From positions 1-52,858 of the forward strand of contig JABDLJ010000038.1 of NCBI GenBank assembly GCA_013003075.1: a DNA stretch of 52,858 bases, given 5' to 3'. Position 1 is the first letter of the stretch, and the number at the start of each line of letters is the position of its first letter. The notes below the pieces were generated by a model. That model did no database searches. It saw only the letters and a program-made list of their open reading frames with translations, and was not told the DNA's origin. Shown here in pieces: positions 18,476-28,276 of the stretch. Both the position numbers and the translations under genes were made by a program. Origin of the DNA: Paracoccaceae bacterium. GTDB taxonomy: Bacteria > Pseudomonadota > Alphaproteobacteria > Rhodobacterales > Rhodobacteraceae.

Positions 18476-20503
18476 TCAATTGTTGCGGCGACAGTAGAGG
18501 CCACTGTCGACCAGTTCTCCAGTCTCTGTGTCCTCGACCAGAACTTCGCTTTCGCAGTTGAAGCGGAAGATCCAGAGGCCCGTGAAACGGTCAGAGCCCA
18601 GGATGATCTGTTCGCCGTCATGCTCTTCCACATGAACGCCCCAGAAGTTGGAGCCATCCTCTGCGATAAAGCGCCCGACCTCGTGCACGTTCCAGGACGC
18701 GACACCGCCGTTGCCGGTGTGCCAGTGACCCGGGCGATATTCAACGGCGCGCATGCCGGCCGAATACCACGAGATGAACGAGCGCGGGCCGGCATCGAAG
18801 GTCGGCGTATCGCCTGCCGTGGACGGATCACCCTCGACATTGTGCATGGTCAGATCGCCCGCACCCACGGCCAGATCGGGGTCCGTGGCTTCGATCGGCG
18901 CGAAATAGCCCATGTGCCCGAGGTATTCGATATCAAGCACATCACGATTGTCCGGCGACTCGCCCGGAACCGATGGCGGCGCCAGCGTGGTGGTTCCGCC
19001 CATAAGGTTGTTCAGGACGTGGAAGTAGCCCCAGCCGTCGAATGTGGCGCTAAGACCCACCGGGTCGGCAAGATTCGTGCCTTCGATGACAGCGAGAAGG
19101 GCGTCGCCATTGTCGGTGCCCGAGCCATCGCAGGTTGAAGGATCGTACTGATCTCCCAGGCCGACGATTTCAAGACCGGCCGAGCGCGGCACGAACATAG
19201 CCGGGATACCGCCTTCCACCAGCATGCTCACAGTGGATTCGCAGCCCGTGGAATGGTTGAAGACGACAGCGGCGTCGTAGCCGGCCGCCTCGGCGCTGCC
19301 GACTTTCGTCGTGAACGCGCAGGCGCCCCGCTGGATCACCGCGATCTTGCCTGGCCCAGAGGCCGGATCGAGCGCGCTGCACGCAAGACCCACGTAGTCA
19401 GCATCGCCATCGACTGCGCCGCCTGGCAGCACTTGGGGCACGTCAGAGCCCTGCGTCGCCAGGAAGCCGCGGAAGTCGGGCCCGCCGCGCACCTCGTTCC
19501 GGAACGGATCGAAGTCTTCGTCACCGGCCCAGATATACTGGCCCACATCGCCGCCAAAGACGGCTGCATGGCCGTTGCCCTCGCCCGGCTCAACGCCGAA
19601 CACCGGATCGACCGCAGGATAGGTGCTGTCGCCCAGAACGAAAGGATTGGCCGGATCATCGACATCGATGACCACGAAGCCGGCATCCCAGTAGCTCAGG
19701 ACTGCCTGATAGCGTCCATTGATCTTCTCGACCCAAACATCGTGCAATCCCGAGAAGGCAAAGACACCGGTTTGAAACTGACCGTCCTCGGTGATTTCGC
19801 GATAATTGCCTTCGATCAGCCAGTCTTCCAGGCCCACCCGCGTAAGCTCTTTGGGCGACTGCGGCTTGGAGATATCGACCAGCACCACGTCGTTCAGCTC
19901 TACGTCATCGACGGCGATCGTGTAGGTCTTGCCGTCCTTGTCGTCGGTCCATTGATAGGTGTTGTGCGTGCCGCCATCGTTGATGGCGTGCTGCTTGATC
20001 GCGTGCGGATTGGACGGGTCCGTCACATCGTAGTAGGAAATGCCGCCCTTACCCAGTTGGCGTTTCCCGCTGCCATTGACCTGACCGCATTTCTCTTCCG
20101 TCGCCACAAGTACATCACGGGTCTTGTTGCCGGTGGTGATGGTGTGAACCTTCACATCATTGACGCGCGTGTTCGGAGCCGACTTGATCTCGGCAACCAC
20201 GGCGCCTTCGATGAAGTTGCGCTCGTAGTTTTCAAGCGTTTGCGCGATATCCACGATAAAGACGCCGGCGCGGGTGCAGCTAGGCTCTTGAAAGGTGCCG
20301 ACATAGGCATAGCCCTTGTGCGACCAGACATCGGTGTAAAGACCATCGGTTACGCCAGCAAGCAAGTCGCGGCCGATGACCTCGAAACCGTAGTTCACGT
20401 TCTGCGGGATGTGCCCGTCTGGCAGAGGTGTGTCATGTGCTAGCACAACTCCGCCCAAAGCCGCGCAAGCAATGGCGGCGGCTGATATGGTGAGTTTTCT
20501 CAT
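18476..20503 (-). CDS. large secreted LVIVD-repeat protein with an inserted PA domain
   Basis: A 675-residue exported protein: signal peptide residues 1-22 (ending GGVVLA), then beta-propeller-like LVIVD repeats with the pattern GV-FIVDI, GISYYDVTDPSNP, DVVLVDISKPQSP and GFVVIDVDDPANP (about residues 80-290). A protease-associated (PA) type segment follows at about 365-470 (GKIAVIQRGACAFTTKVGSAEAAGYDAAVVFN), and a His/Trp-rich end (YRPGHWHTGNGG) returns to the propeller. Such proteins are cell-surface or extracellular; no catalytic residues are evident. It starts after AGGGAAAAAAGA. It lies between the TRAP receptor and permease but on the opposite strand. Confidence 0.82.
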   Translation of the reverse strand: MRKLTISAAAIACAALGGVVLAHDTPLPDGHIPQNVNYGFEVIGRDLLAGVTDGLYTDVWSHKGYAYVGTFQEPSCTRAGVFIVDIAQTLENYERNFIEGAVVAEIKSAPNTRVNDVKVHTITTGNKTRDVLVATEEKCGQVNGSGKRQLGKGGISYYDVTDPSNPHAIKQHAINDGGTHNTYQWTDDKDGKTYTIAVDDVELNDVVLVDISKPQSPKELTRVGLEDWLIEGNYREITEDGQFQTGVFAFSGLHDVWVEKINGRYQAVLSYWDAGFVVIDVDDPANPFVLGDSTYPAVDPVFGVEPGEGNGHAAVFGGDVGQYIWAGDEDFDPFRNEVRGGPDFRGFLATQGSDVPQVLPGGAVDGDADYVGLACSALDPASGPGKIAVIQRGACAFTTKVGSAEAAGYDAAVVFNHSTGCESTVSMLVEGGIPAMFVPRSAGLEIVGLGDQYDPSTCDGSGTDNGDALLAVIEGTNLADPVGLSATFDGWGYFHVLNNLMGGTTTLAPPSVPGESPDNRDVLDIEYLGHMGYFAPIEATDPDLAVGAGDLTMHNVEGDPSTAGDTPTFDAGPRSFISWYSAGMRAVEYRPGHWHTGNGGVASWNVHEVGRFIAEDGSNFWGVHVEEHDGEQIILGSDRFTGLWIFRFNCESEVLVEDTETGELVDSGLYCRRNN

Positions 20504-20762
20504 TCTTTTTTCCCTGTAGTGGCGGCGTCCTTTTTGGCGGGACGCACAGAGATCCAGGCGGTTTCGCAGGACCCCATTGGCTCACTCTGGCTCTATCCCG
20601 ATCATAACTCAAGAAAAAGTGATGACCGTCCTGGCGTCAACCGGGCGTCCGAATTCTCGTTTGGCGAGTAATATATTTCGGCTAGCGCACAGCCGCGCCA
20701 TTCGGGTATCAAAGGCCTAAATCAACACAGGTGCCGCAGATGCACCATCCCGGGGGGAAGAC

Positions 20763-22991
20763 ATGACCGACACCGCACAGCATGACCAGGTTGTTGCCGA
20801 AGGCGTCGATGAAGAACCGATCGAACCCAACCGGCGGCTCTTTGAAGGCAGGGCGCTTTGGATCGTCAGCGTACTGGCCGGACTTTATGCGGCGTTTCAC
20901 ATGGCCGCGCTCAACGGCGTTTCGATCTCGGAATACATTGGGATCGAGATCCCGTTCCTGCCGACCTTCCCGATGGAGACCTGGAACTTCCGGATCGTGC
21001 ACGTGGCCGGCGCGCTGGCGCTGGGGTTCGTGCTTTTCGCCGGCAGCGGATTTGCTGCAGAGGACCGGCCCCGCAGGACGACGATAAGCTATATATCCTA
21101 CGGTCTTATGGCGCTTGCGCTGTTTTCGCTGGGAACGGCCTTTTCCTTCGCGATCGATATCGCCGGCGGCACGATGTGGAACGGCATCGATGCCGGCATC
21201 AAGTTCCGCGAAACCTGGGTATTCGGCGCGCCGCTTTGGATCGCGACCTTCGGCGGCATTGTCCTGAGCTGGTTTCACAGGCGCGGGCGGAGCTCGTTCT
21301 CGGAACCTGACCTCGTGCTGGTGGTCTGCGGCTTCGCCGTAGCGGCCTACCTGATCACCATATTCGGCACGCTGATGCGCAACTCGACGGGCACACCCTT
21401 CGCGCCGATCGGCATGTCGATCGCGGCCGTCGCGGGCGCCGCGCTGATCATGGAACTGACGCGCCGCGTGGCCGGGCTTGCGCTGGTCATCATCGCCGGG
21501 ATCTTCCTTGTCTACGTCTTCACCGGTCACCTGCTGCCGGGCTTTCTGAATTCTCCGGCGATCAGCTGGCAGCGCTTCTTCAGCCAAGTCTACACCGATG
21601 CCGGTATCCTGGGGCCGACGACCGCCGTGTCATCGACTTACATCATCCTCTTCATCATCTTTGCGGCCTTTCTGCAGGCCAGCAAGGTGGGCGATTATTT
21701 CGTGAACTTCGCCTTCGCGCTGGCTGGACGCGCGCGCGGCGGTCCGGCCAAGGTTGCGATCTTCGCCTCTGGCCTAATGGGCATGATCAACGGCACCTCG
21801 GCGGGCAACGTGGTGGCCACCGGCTCGCTGACGATCCCGCTGATGAAGAAGGTCGGCTACAAGCCCAAGACCGCCGGGGCGATCGAAGCCGCGGCCTCGA
21901 CCGGCGGGCAGATCATGCCGCCGATCATGGGCGCAGGCGCCTTCATCATGGCCGAGATCACCGGCATTCCCTATACCGATATCGCGATTGCCGCGGTGAT
22001 CCCCGCAATTCTCTATTTTGTGTCGATCTACTTCATGGTCGATTTCGAGGCCGCCAAGCTGGGCATGCGCGGGATGCGCGACGACGAGCTTCCCAAGCTG
22101 AACGAGATGATCCGCCGGGTCTTTTTGTTCCTGCCGATCGTGATCCTGATCGTGGCGCTTTTCATGGGCTATTCGGTGATCCGGGCCGGCACCCTTGCCA
22201 CCGTCGCCGCTGCGGTCGTCAGCTGGCTGACGCCGTACCGGATGGGTCTGCCGTCGATCGTGAAAGCGTTCGAGCTGGCAGGCATCATGTCGATCCAGAT
22301 CATCGCGGTCTGCGCCTGTGCCGGTATCATCGTCGGTGTCATCTCGCTGACCGGTGTCGGCGCACGGTTCTCCAACCTGCTTCTGGGGCTGGCCGAGGCA
22401 AGCCAGCTTCTGGCGCTGTTCTTTGCAATGTGCATCGCGATCCTTCTGGGCATGGGCATGCCGACAACGGCCGCGTACGCGGTCGCAGCTTCGGTGGTGG
22501 CGCCGGGCCTGACGAATTTGGGCATCCCGCCGCTGACCGCGCATTTCTTCGTCTTCTATTTCGCCGTGGTCTCGGCCATCACACCGCCCGTTGCGCTGGC
22601 CAGTTACGCGGCGGCGGGGATATCAGGCGCCAACCCGATGGAGACCTCTGTCTCGTCCTTCAAGATCGGGATTGCGGCCTTCATCGTGCCTTTCATGTTC
22701 TTCTACAATTCCGCACTTTTGATGCAGGGCTCGTGGCTGGAGGTCGGCCGCGCGGGGGTGACGGCCGTGTTCGGCGTCTTCCTGCTGTCGTCGGCGGTGC
22801 AGGGCTGGTTCATGGGCGGGCGCTCGGCGTGGTTCCTGCGGCTCGGGCTGGTGATCGCCGCGCTCTTCATGATCGAGGGCGGAGGCATCACCGATCTGAT
22901 CGGCATCGCATTGGCGACGGGGGCGTACTTCGTTCAGAAGATCTTCCACCCCGACCCCAACGCAGCGATCCCGGTGCGCGGCGCAGACTAA
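20763..22991 (+). CDS. TRAP transporter fused 4TM/12TM permease
   Basis: A 742-residue integral membrane protein joining the small (DctQ-like) and large (DctM-like) TRAP subunits, the form that works with TAXI receptors. The large-subunit signature region GLMGMINGTSAGNVVATGSLTIPLMKK and the later ASTGGQIMPPIMGAGAFIMAE and GMGMPTTAAYAVAASVVAP are clear. It uses an ion gradient to import an organic acid delivered by the receptor, most likely the one at 16127. GGGGGGAAGAC precedes the ATG. The P450 gene starts only six bases after its stop codon, so transport and oxidation may be linked. Confidence 0.93.
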   Translation: MTDTAQHDQVVAEGVDEEPIEPNRRLFEGRALWIVSVLAGLYAAFHMAALNGVSISEYIGIEIPFLPTFPMETWNFRIVHVAGALALGFVLFAGSGFAAEDRPRRTTISYISYGLMALALFSLGTAFSFAIDIAGGTMWNGIDAGIKFRETWVFGAPLWIATFGGIVLSWFHRRGRSSFSEPDLVLVVCGFAVAAYLITIFGTLMRNSTGTPFAPIGMSIAAVAGAALIMELTRRVAGLALVIIAGIFLVYVFTGHLLPGFLNSPAISWQRFFSQVYTDAGILGPTTAVSSTYIILFIIFAAFLQASKVGDYFVNFAFALAGRARGGPAKVAIFASGLMGMINGTSAGNVVATGSLTIPLMKKVGYKPKTAGAIEAAASTGGQIMPPIMGAGAFIMAEITGIPYTDIAIAAVIPAILYFVSIYFMVDFEAAKLGMRGMRDDELPKLNEMIRRVFLFLPIVILIVALFMGYSVIRAGTLATVAAAVVSWLTPYRMGLPSIVKAFELAGIMSIQIIAVCACAGIIVGVISLTGVGARFSNLLLGLAEASQLLALFFAMCIAILLGMGMPTTAAYAVAASVVAPGLTNLGIPPLTAHFFVFYFAVVSAITPPVALASYAAAGISGANPMETSVSSFKIGIAAFIVPFMFFYNSALLMQGSWLEVGRAGVTAVFGVFLLSSAVQGWFMGGRSAWFLRLGLVIAALFMIEGGGITDLIGIALATGAYFVQKIFHPDPNAAIPVRGAD

Positions 22992-22997
22992 GGCGCG

Positions 22998-24176
22998 GTG
23001 CACCACCTTACTCAGGCGCCGACCGAGCCCGGTTTCGTTCAGGATCCTTATCCGTTCTACGACGAGGCGCGCGCGCTGGGCGATATTGTCTGGTGGGAAG
23101 ACTACGCCCTGCCGGTCGCGACGTCCTATGCTGCGGTGTCTGCCATTCTGCGCGACCGCCGGATGGGCCGCGCGCCGGTTCGGCCACCCGACATACCGGC
23201 GCACCTTGCGGCGTTCTACGCCGTAGAGGCGCACTCGATGCTAGAGCTCGAACCACCCAGGCACACGCGCCTGCGCGGGCTTGTGATGCGGGCATTCACA
23301 TCGCGCCGCATCAAGGCGCTTGGCCCAGAGATCGACGCTCTCAGCCACCAGCTCATCGATGATCTGCCGCAGGGCGAATTCGACCTCTTGCCGCGCTTCG
23401 CCCAGAAGTTGCCGGTGATCGTCATCGCGCGCCTGCTTGGCGTGCCCGAGACGATGGCAGATCAGCTGCTCGCCTGGTCGAACGCCATGGTGGCCATGTA
23501 CCAGGCTCGGCGCACCCGGCAGATCGAAGAGCACGCCGCCGCTGCGGCCACCGAGTTCGTGCAATTCATGCGCAGCTACGTGGACAAGCGCCGCGTCGAT
23601 CCGGCCGACGATCTGATCACCCACCTGATCGCGGCTGAAGCGGATGGCGAAAAGCTGTCGACCGACGAGCTGATCACAACCTGCATCCTGCTGTTGAATG
23701 CCGGCCACGAGGCCACCGTCCACACGATCGGCAACGGCGTCAAAGCGCTTGTGGAACATGAAACCGGTCCCGAGGCGCTGGGGCCGGACGCCGCCGAAGC
23801 CGCGGTCGAAGAGATCCTGCGCTTCGATCCACCGCTGCACATGTTCACACGTCATGTCTACGAGAATCTGGAGCTTTTCGGCCATCGCTTCGCGCGCGGT
23901 GACGAAATCGGCTGCCTGCTTGGGGCGGCGGGTCGTGACCCGGTGGTCTGGCAGGCGCCGAACCGGTTCGACCCTGCGCGCGCGGTCAAGGTCAATCTCG
24001 CGTTCGGGGCCGGGATCCACTTCTGCGTCGGGGCGCCCCTTGCGCGGCTGGAGCTGCAGATCGCCCTGCCCGCACTCTTCCGGCGCATGCCGGATTTGCG
24101 CCTGGCAGAGCGGCCGCGATACGCCAATCTCTATCATTTCCATGGGCTGGAAGCCCTGCGCCTTGCAACCCGATAG
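22998..24176 (+). CDS. cytochrome P450
   Basis: A 392-residue soluble bacterial P450. The I-helix oxygen-activation motif is AGHEAT (about 234-239), the ExxR pair is in VEEILR, and the heme-ligand loop [17 protein letters not shown] has Cys343. The oxygen-activating position has Glu-Ala rather than the common Glu/Asp-Thr, with Thr one residue later. No ferredoxin or ferredoxin reductase gene adjoins it. It starts at GTG 22998, six bases after the TRAP permease, with only a weak AAGGCG site, so it probably depends on translational coupling. The substrate is unknown; the pairing suggests that the imported compound is hydroxylated. Confidence 0.93.
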   Translation: MHHLTQAPTEPGFVQDPYPFYDEARALGDIVWWEDYALPVATSYAAVSAILRDRRMGRAPVRPPDIPAHLAAFYAVEAHSMLELEPPRHTRLRGLVMRAFTSRRIKALGPEIDALSHQLIDDLPQGEFDLLPRFAQKLPVIVIARLLGVPETMADQLLAWSNAMVAMYQARRTRQIEEHAAAAATEFVQFMRSYVDKRRVDPADDLITHLIAAEADGEKLSTDELITTCILLLNAGHEATVHTIGNGVKALVEHETGPEALGPDAAEAAVEEILRFDPPLHMFTRHVYENLELFGHRFARGDEIGCLLGAAGRDPVVWQAPNRFDPARAVKVNLAFGAGIHFCVGAPLARLELQIALPALFRRMPDLRLAERPRYANLYHFHGLEALRLATR

Positions 24177-24307
24177 GCTTGCTTAGAGGCAAGACCGCTG
24201 AAGGGCTTTCCCGTTGCAGCAAGCGCTGCGCCCCGGTCCGGCGCAAGGTCAGAGCGCCGCGCGCCCAGCGCCCGCGGGCGGCTCGATGCCGCCCAAGGGC
24301 GCGCGCC

Positions 24308-24769
24308 TCACAATGGCAAGGCAGTCGTCGATTTGATCTCTTCCATCGATAAAAGCGCGGTGACGTTGTATATCTTCACCTCGGATATCAGGGCCTGGTA
24401 GAACTCGTCATAGGCGCGCGCGTTGCGGACCCGCACCTTCAGGATGTAGTCGATATCGCCGGCCAGGCGATGCGCTTCCTGCACCTCGTCCCGCTCGCGC
24501 AGGGCCTTGAGAAACACGCGCTGCCAGTCGGCGTCATGCTCGGAGGTGCGGATCAGGACAAAGAACGAAGCCTCGATCCCAAGCGCCTCGGCATCCAGAA
24601 GAACCGTGTTCTGGCGGATCACCCCGGCGTCGCGCAGCTTCTTGACCCGGTTCCAAACCGGGGTCTTGGACGAGCCAACCGCCTTGGCGATATCGTCCAG
24701 CGACTGGCCTGCGTCGCGCTGTAGCTCGCGCAGGATGTTTCGGTCCATGTCATCTATCCGGACACTCAT
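24308..24769 (-). CDS. Lrp/AsnC-family regulator divergent from the cys operon
   Basis: A 153-residue regulator with the Lrp N-terminal helix-turn-helix (DDMDRNILRELQRDAGQSLDDIAKAVGSSKTPVWNRVKKL, residues 6-45) and the C-terminal RAM ligand-binding ferredoxin-like domain (about 65-150). It diverges from the siroheme/sulfite-reductase operon, and in Rhodobacteraceae such Lrp proteins sit beside cys genes where enterobacteria would have CysB. A 10-bp inverted repeat in the shared promoter region is a likely binding target. GGAGAATAGGA precedes the start. Confidence 0.9.
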   Translation of the reverse strand: MSVRIDDMDRNILRELQRDAGQSLDDIAKAVGSSKTPVWNRVKKLRDAGVIRQNTVLLDAEALGIEASFFVLIRTSEHDADWQRVFLKALRERDEVQEAHRLAGDIDYILKVRVRNARAYDEFYQALISEVKIYNVTALLSMEEIKSTTALPL

Positions 24770-24817
24770 TCCTATTCTCCGCCTGTTTCGGTCACTTCAT
24801 CCCCAATCTGTGTTTGA

Positions 24818-24876
24818 ATAGAACATTTGTCCTTATTTGCAAGGCATCATGGCAACATAATGGAATAATGTTCTAT
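24818..24876. promoter_or_regulatory. nested dyad in the lrp-cysG promoter region
   Basis: Perfect arms ATAGAACATT (24818-24827) and AATGTTCTAT (24867-24876) surround an inner TTGC (24837-24840) / GCAA (24852-24855). The two dyad centres are within one base of each other. The whole sits in the 135-base divergent spacer, ending 28 bases before the cysG start. Confidence 0.5.
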
Positions 24877-24904
24877 ATGTTGCTGGAACGAAGAGGCGTG
24901 AGAC

Positions 24905-26305
24905 ATGAACCACTTTCCGATTTTCATAGCCGTCGAAGGCCGGCGCATCGTTGTCTCGGGCGGCGGCGAGGCCGCGCTTGCCAAGCTTCGCCTGCTCTTG
25001 AAGACCACGGCGCATGTCACGGTTTTCTCGGCCAAGGCGGGCCCCGAGATCGAGGCGCTTGCCGACGCCGGCCGCATCACGCTCACCAAACGGGCACTGG
25101 AGCCCGGCGATGCGATGTGCGCGCGCCTGTTTTATGCCGCCAATGACGACGCGCGGGAAGATGCGCGGGTGGCACGGCTCGCCCATGCCGACGGGGCGCT
25201 GGTCAACCGGGTCGACAATCTGGGCGAGAGCCAGTTCATCACGCCAGCCATCGTCGACCGCGATCCTGTTACGGTCGCGATCGGCACCGAGGGCGCTGCC
25301 CCGGTGCTGGCGCGCGCGATCAAGGCCGATCTGGAAGCGCGGCTTCCCGCCGGGCTTGGCACGCTTGCGCGCATCGGCAAGGCATTTCGCGCCCGCGTCG
25401 AGGCCCTGCCCTTCGGTGCCAGGCGCCGAGCGTTCTGGGCGGACTACTATTTCAAGGCGGGCCCGCGCGCGCATGAGGCATCGGGCGAGGCGGCTTTGCG
25501 CGGCACGCTTGAGGCCCTGCTGGATCGCCACCTCGACCAGCCCGATGCCCCTGGCCGGGTCGAGTTCGTCGGAGCAGGCCCGGGCGATCCCGAACTCCTG
25601 ACGCTGAAGGCCCGCAAGGCGCTGCACGAAGCGGATGTCGTGATATACGACCGGCTTGTCTCGGCCGAGATCCTCGAATTGGCGCGCCGCGAGGCGAAGA
25701 TGGTCAATGTCGGCAAAGAGGGCTTTGGCCCGTCCACCACCCAGCAAGAGATAAATGGGCTGATCGTGTCACACGCGCGCCAACGCGCCCACGTGGTCCG
25801 CCTGAAATCCGGGGATGCGACCGTGTTCGGCCGTCTCGACGAGGAAATCGATGCCTGCACCGAAGCCGGGGTCACCTATTCCGTCGTGCCCGGCATCACC
25901 GCAGCTTCTGCGGCTGTTGCGACGCTGGGCCAGAGCCTGACCAAACGGGGCCGCAATTCCGCGGTTCGCTTTGTGACCGGACACGACATGAAAGGCTTCG
26001 CCGAGCATGACTGGAAGGCGCTCGCGCAGCCCGGTGAGGTGGCGGCCATCTACATGGGCAAGCGCAGCGCCCGGTTTATCCAGGGGCGTCTCTTGATGCA
26101 TGGGGCCGATCCCGCGACGCCCGTGTCGGTGATCGAAAACGCCTCGCGCGCCGATCAGACCGTGCTCGCCACGACCCTGGGCAAGCTGGAGCCGACGCTG
26201 TCCAAGGCCGATCTGAAAGGCCCCGCCATCACGTTCTATGGCCTCGCGCCCCGCGCTGCCGCCCTGGCCGCTGCAACCGATAGTCCAAGGGAGATCGCCC
26301 TATGA
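24905..26305 (+). CDS. cysG: siroheme synthase (uroporphyrinogen methyltransferase / precorrin-2 dehydrogenase / ferrochelatase)
   Basis: A 466-residue multifunctional CysG. The N-terminal half is the dehydrogenase/ferrochelatase domain (VSGGGEAALAKLRLLL, NRVDNLGESQFITPAIVDRD). The C-terminal half is the S-adenosylmethionine uroporphyrinogen-III methyltransferase (VEFVGAGPGDPELLTLKA, RLKSGDATVFGR, VVPGITAASA). It supplies siroheme to the sulfite reductase encoded two genes later. First gene of a six-gene unit, overlapping the next by four bases (ATGA). Confidence 0.95.
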   Translation: MNHFPIFIAVEGRRIVVSGGGEAALAKLRLLLKTTAHVTVFSAKAGPEIEALADAGRITLTKRALEPGDAMCARLFYAANDDAREDARVARLAHADGALVNRVDNLGESQFITPAIVDRDPVTVAIGTEGAAPVLARAIKADLEARLPAGLGTLARIGKAFRARVEALPFGARRRAFWADYYFKAGPRAHEASGEAALRGTLEALLDRHLDQPDAPGRVEFVGAGPGDPELLTLKARKALHEADVVIYDRLVSAEILELARREAKMVNVGKEGFGPSTTQQEINGLIVSHARQRAHVVRLKSGDATVFGRLDEEIDACTEAGVTYSVVPGITAASAAVATLGQSLTKRGRNSAVRFVTGHDMKGFAEHDWKALAQPGEVAAIYMGKRSARFIQGRLLMHGADPATPVSVIENASRADQTVLATTLGKLEPTLSKADLKGPAITFYGLAPRAAALAAATDSPREIAL

Positions 26306-26610
26306 GCCGTGCCTTCACACCCAAGGTCGTCACCGGTAACGCCCTGATCGAGGGCGATGCCGTCTGGCTGACGGCCGATGATCGCTGGACCCGCCGGATC
26401 GAAGAGGCCGAGTTGATCGAGGACGAGGCCCATGGGCAGGTGCGCCTGCTTTTCGGCGACAGCCAGACCGATGTCGTGGTCGGCGTGTACCTCGCCGATG
26501 CCAAGGCGGGCCAGGACGGACCAGAGCCTGTGCATTTCCGCGAGGCGTTCCGCACCCGCGGGCCGTCGAACTATGCCCACGGCAAGAAAGTGGACCAAAA
26601 GTATGTATAA
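26302..26610 (+). CDS. DUF2849 protein of the sulfite-reductase operon
   Basis: A 102-residue protein of the DUF2849 family, a small beta-rich protein regularly encoded between cysG and the siroheme reductase in alphaproteobacteria. Recognisable parts are TPKVVTGNALIEGDAVWLTA and the end FRTRGPSNYAHGKK. It overlaps cysG by four bases at its start and the reductase gene by eight at its end. Its conserved place suggests help in reductase assembly or activity, which is unproven. Confidence 0.85.
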   Translation: MSRAFTPKVVTGNALIEGDAVWLTADDRWTRRIEEAELIEDEAHGQVRLLFGDSQTDVVVGVYLADAKAGQDGPEPVHFREAFRTRGPSNYAHGKKVDQKYV

Positions 26611-28276
26611 ATACAACGACTTCGATGACGCGTTCGTACGCAGCCGCGTGGCCCAGTTCCGCGCCCAGGTCGAGCGGCGCATCGATGGCAGCCTGACCGA
26701 GGACGAATTCAAACCATTGCGCCTGATGAACGGGCTATACCTGCAACTGCACGCCTATATGCTGCGTGTCGCGGTCCCTTATGGGACGCTGAGCAGCCAC
26801 CAGATGCGGCAGCTTGCGATGATCGCCGACCGCTGGGACAAGGGCTATGGCCATTTCACGACGCGTCAGAATATCCAGTACAACTGGCCGCAACTGAAAG
26901 ACGTGCCGGACATGCTGGAGGCTCTGGCGGACGTGCAGATGCACGCCATCCAGACGTCTGGCAACACGATACGAAACGTGACCGCCGATCATTTCGCCGG
27001 CGCTGCAGCCGATGAGATCGAGGATCCGCGCCCGGTGGCCGAACTTTTACGGCAATGGTCCACCGACCATCCCGAGTTCCAGTTCCTGCCGCGGAAATTC
27101 AAGATCGCCGTCACCGGATCGGAAACCGACCGCGCGGTGACGAAAGCGCACGACATCGGCCTGCGCATGGTCCGCAACTCGGCCGGACAGCCGGGGTTCG
27201 AAGTGATCGTCGGCGGCGGCCTGGGACGCACCCCGATGATCGGCAAGGTGATCCGCGCGTTTCTGCCGAAAGCAGATCTTCTGGCATATGTCGAGGCGAT
27301 CGTCAGTGTCTACAACCTGCTGGGCCGGCGCGACAGCAAGTACAAGGCGCGGATCAAGATCACGGTCCACGAGAACGGGCTCGACAAGATCCGCAGCCTG
27401 GTAGAGACCGGTTTCGAACAAATCCGGCCCGGCTTCACCGGGTTTGATCAGGGCTTGCTTGCAGAAATCGAACAAAGCTTCGCCCCGCCGGCATTTCGCG
27501 TACGCAACACTGCGGCATTCGAAGCGGCCCGCCATGAAAACCCCGCGTTCCGGTCCTGGGCAGACACCAACCTGACAAGTCACCGCCACCCGGACTATGC
27601 CATCGTCTCCGTCTCGCTGAAGGCGCAGGGCGCCACGCCGGGCGATGCCAGCTCGGACCAGATGCGCGTCATGGCAGATCTCGCCGAGCGCTACGGCCAT
27701 GACGAGCTGCGCATCTCACACGAGCAAAACGTGATCCTGCCGCATGTCGCGAAGTCCGACTTGCCCGAGGTTTATGCCGCGTTGCGCAAGGCCGGGCTCG
27801 CAACTGCCAATATCGGCCTTATCTCGGACCTCATCGCCTGCCCGGGGATGGATTATTGCGCGCTTGCCACTGCCCGCTCGATCCCGATCGCGCAAGAGAT
27901 CGCGACCCGGTTCGACGCGCTGAAGCTCGAGCATGATATCGGCCCGCTCAAGATCAAGATCTCGGGCTGCATCAATGCCTGTGGGCACCACCATGTCGGC
28001 CATATCGGCATTCTGGGGCTGGATCGCGCCGGGGTGGAGAACTACCAGATCACGCTTGGCGGCAACGGCACCGAGACCGCTACGATCGGCGAGCGGGCCG
28101 GCCCAGGCTTTTCCGCAACCGAAATCGTGCCGGCCATCGAGCGGCTGGTAGAGGCCTATCTCGACCAGCGGCAGGACGCGTCCGAGACCTTCCTGCAGAC
28201 CTACCGCCGCCTGGGTCTTTCGCCCTTCAAGGCCGCCCTTTACCCAAGCCAGGAGAAACAATCGCATGCCGCTTGA
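26603..28276 (+). CDS. cysI: siroheme [4Fe-4S] sulfite/nitrite reductase
   Basis: A 557-residue reductase with the two-fold repeated ferredoxin-like and siroheme domains. The cluster ligands are Cys413 and Cys419 (ACPGMDYCALA) and Cys456 and Cys460 (SGCINACGHHH), the C-x5-C...C-x3-C pattern, with siroheme-binding HFTTRQNIQ in the N-terminal half. Context (cysG, cysH) favours assimilatory sulfite reductase over nitrite reductase. No CysJ flavoprotein is present; the ferredoxin-NADP reductase three genes on probably feeds electrons through ferredoxin. ATG 26603 lies within the end of the DUF2849 gene. Confidence 0.92.
   Translation: MYKYNDFDDAFVRSRVAQFRAQVERRIDGSLTEDEFKPLRLMNGLYLQLHAYMLRVAVPYGTLSSHQMRQLAMIADRWDKGYGHFTTRQNIQYNWPQLKDVPDMLEALADVQMHAIQTSGNTIRNVTADHFAGAAADEIEDPRPVAELLRQWSTDHPEFQFLPRKFKIAVTGSETDRAVTKAHDIGLRMVRNSAGQPGFEVIVGGGLGRTPMIGKVIRAFLPKADLLAYVEAIVSVYNLLGRRDSKYKARIKITVHENGLDKIRSLVETGFEQIRPGFTGFDQGLLAEIEQSFAPPAFRVRNTAAFEAARHENPAFRSWADTNLTSHRHPDYAIVSVSLKAQGATPGDASSDQMRVMADLAERYGHDELRISHEQNVILPHVAKSDLPEVYAALRKAGLATANIGLISDLIACPGMDYCALATARSIPIAQEIATRFDALKLEHDIGPLKIKISGCINACGHHHVGHIGILGLDRAGVENYQITLGGNGTETATIGERAGPGFSATEIVPAIERLVEAYLDQRQDASETFLQTYRRLGLSPFKAALYPSQEKQSHAA

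Noticed and set aside
19253-20443. Long plus-strand open frame (396 codons) opposite the LVIVD/PA protein
   Set aside because: Arg/His/Asp-rich shadow of a GC-rich gene; the minus-strand product has a signal peptide, a ribosome site and recognisable repeats.
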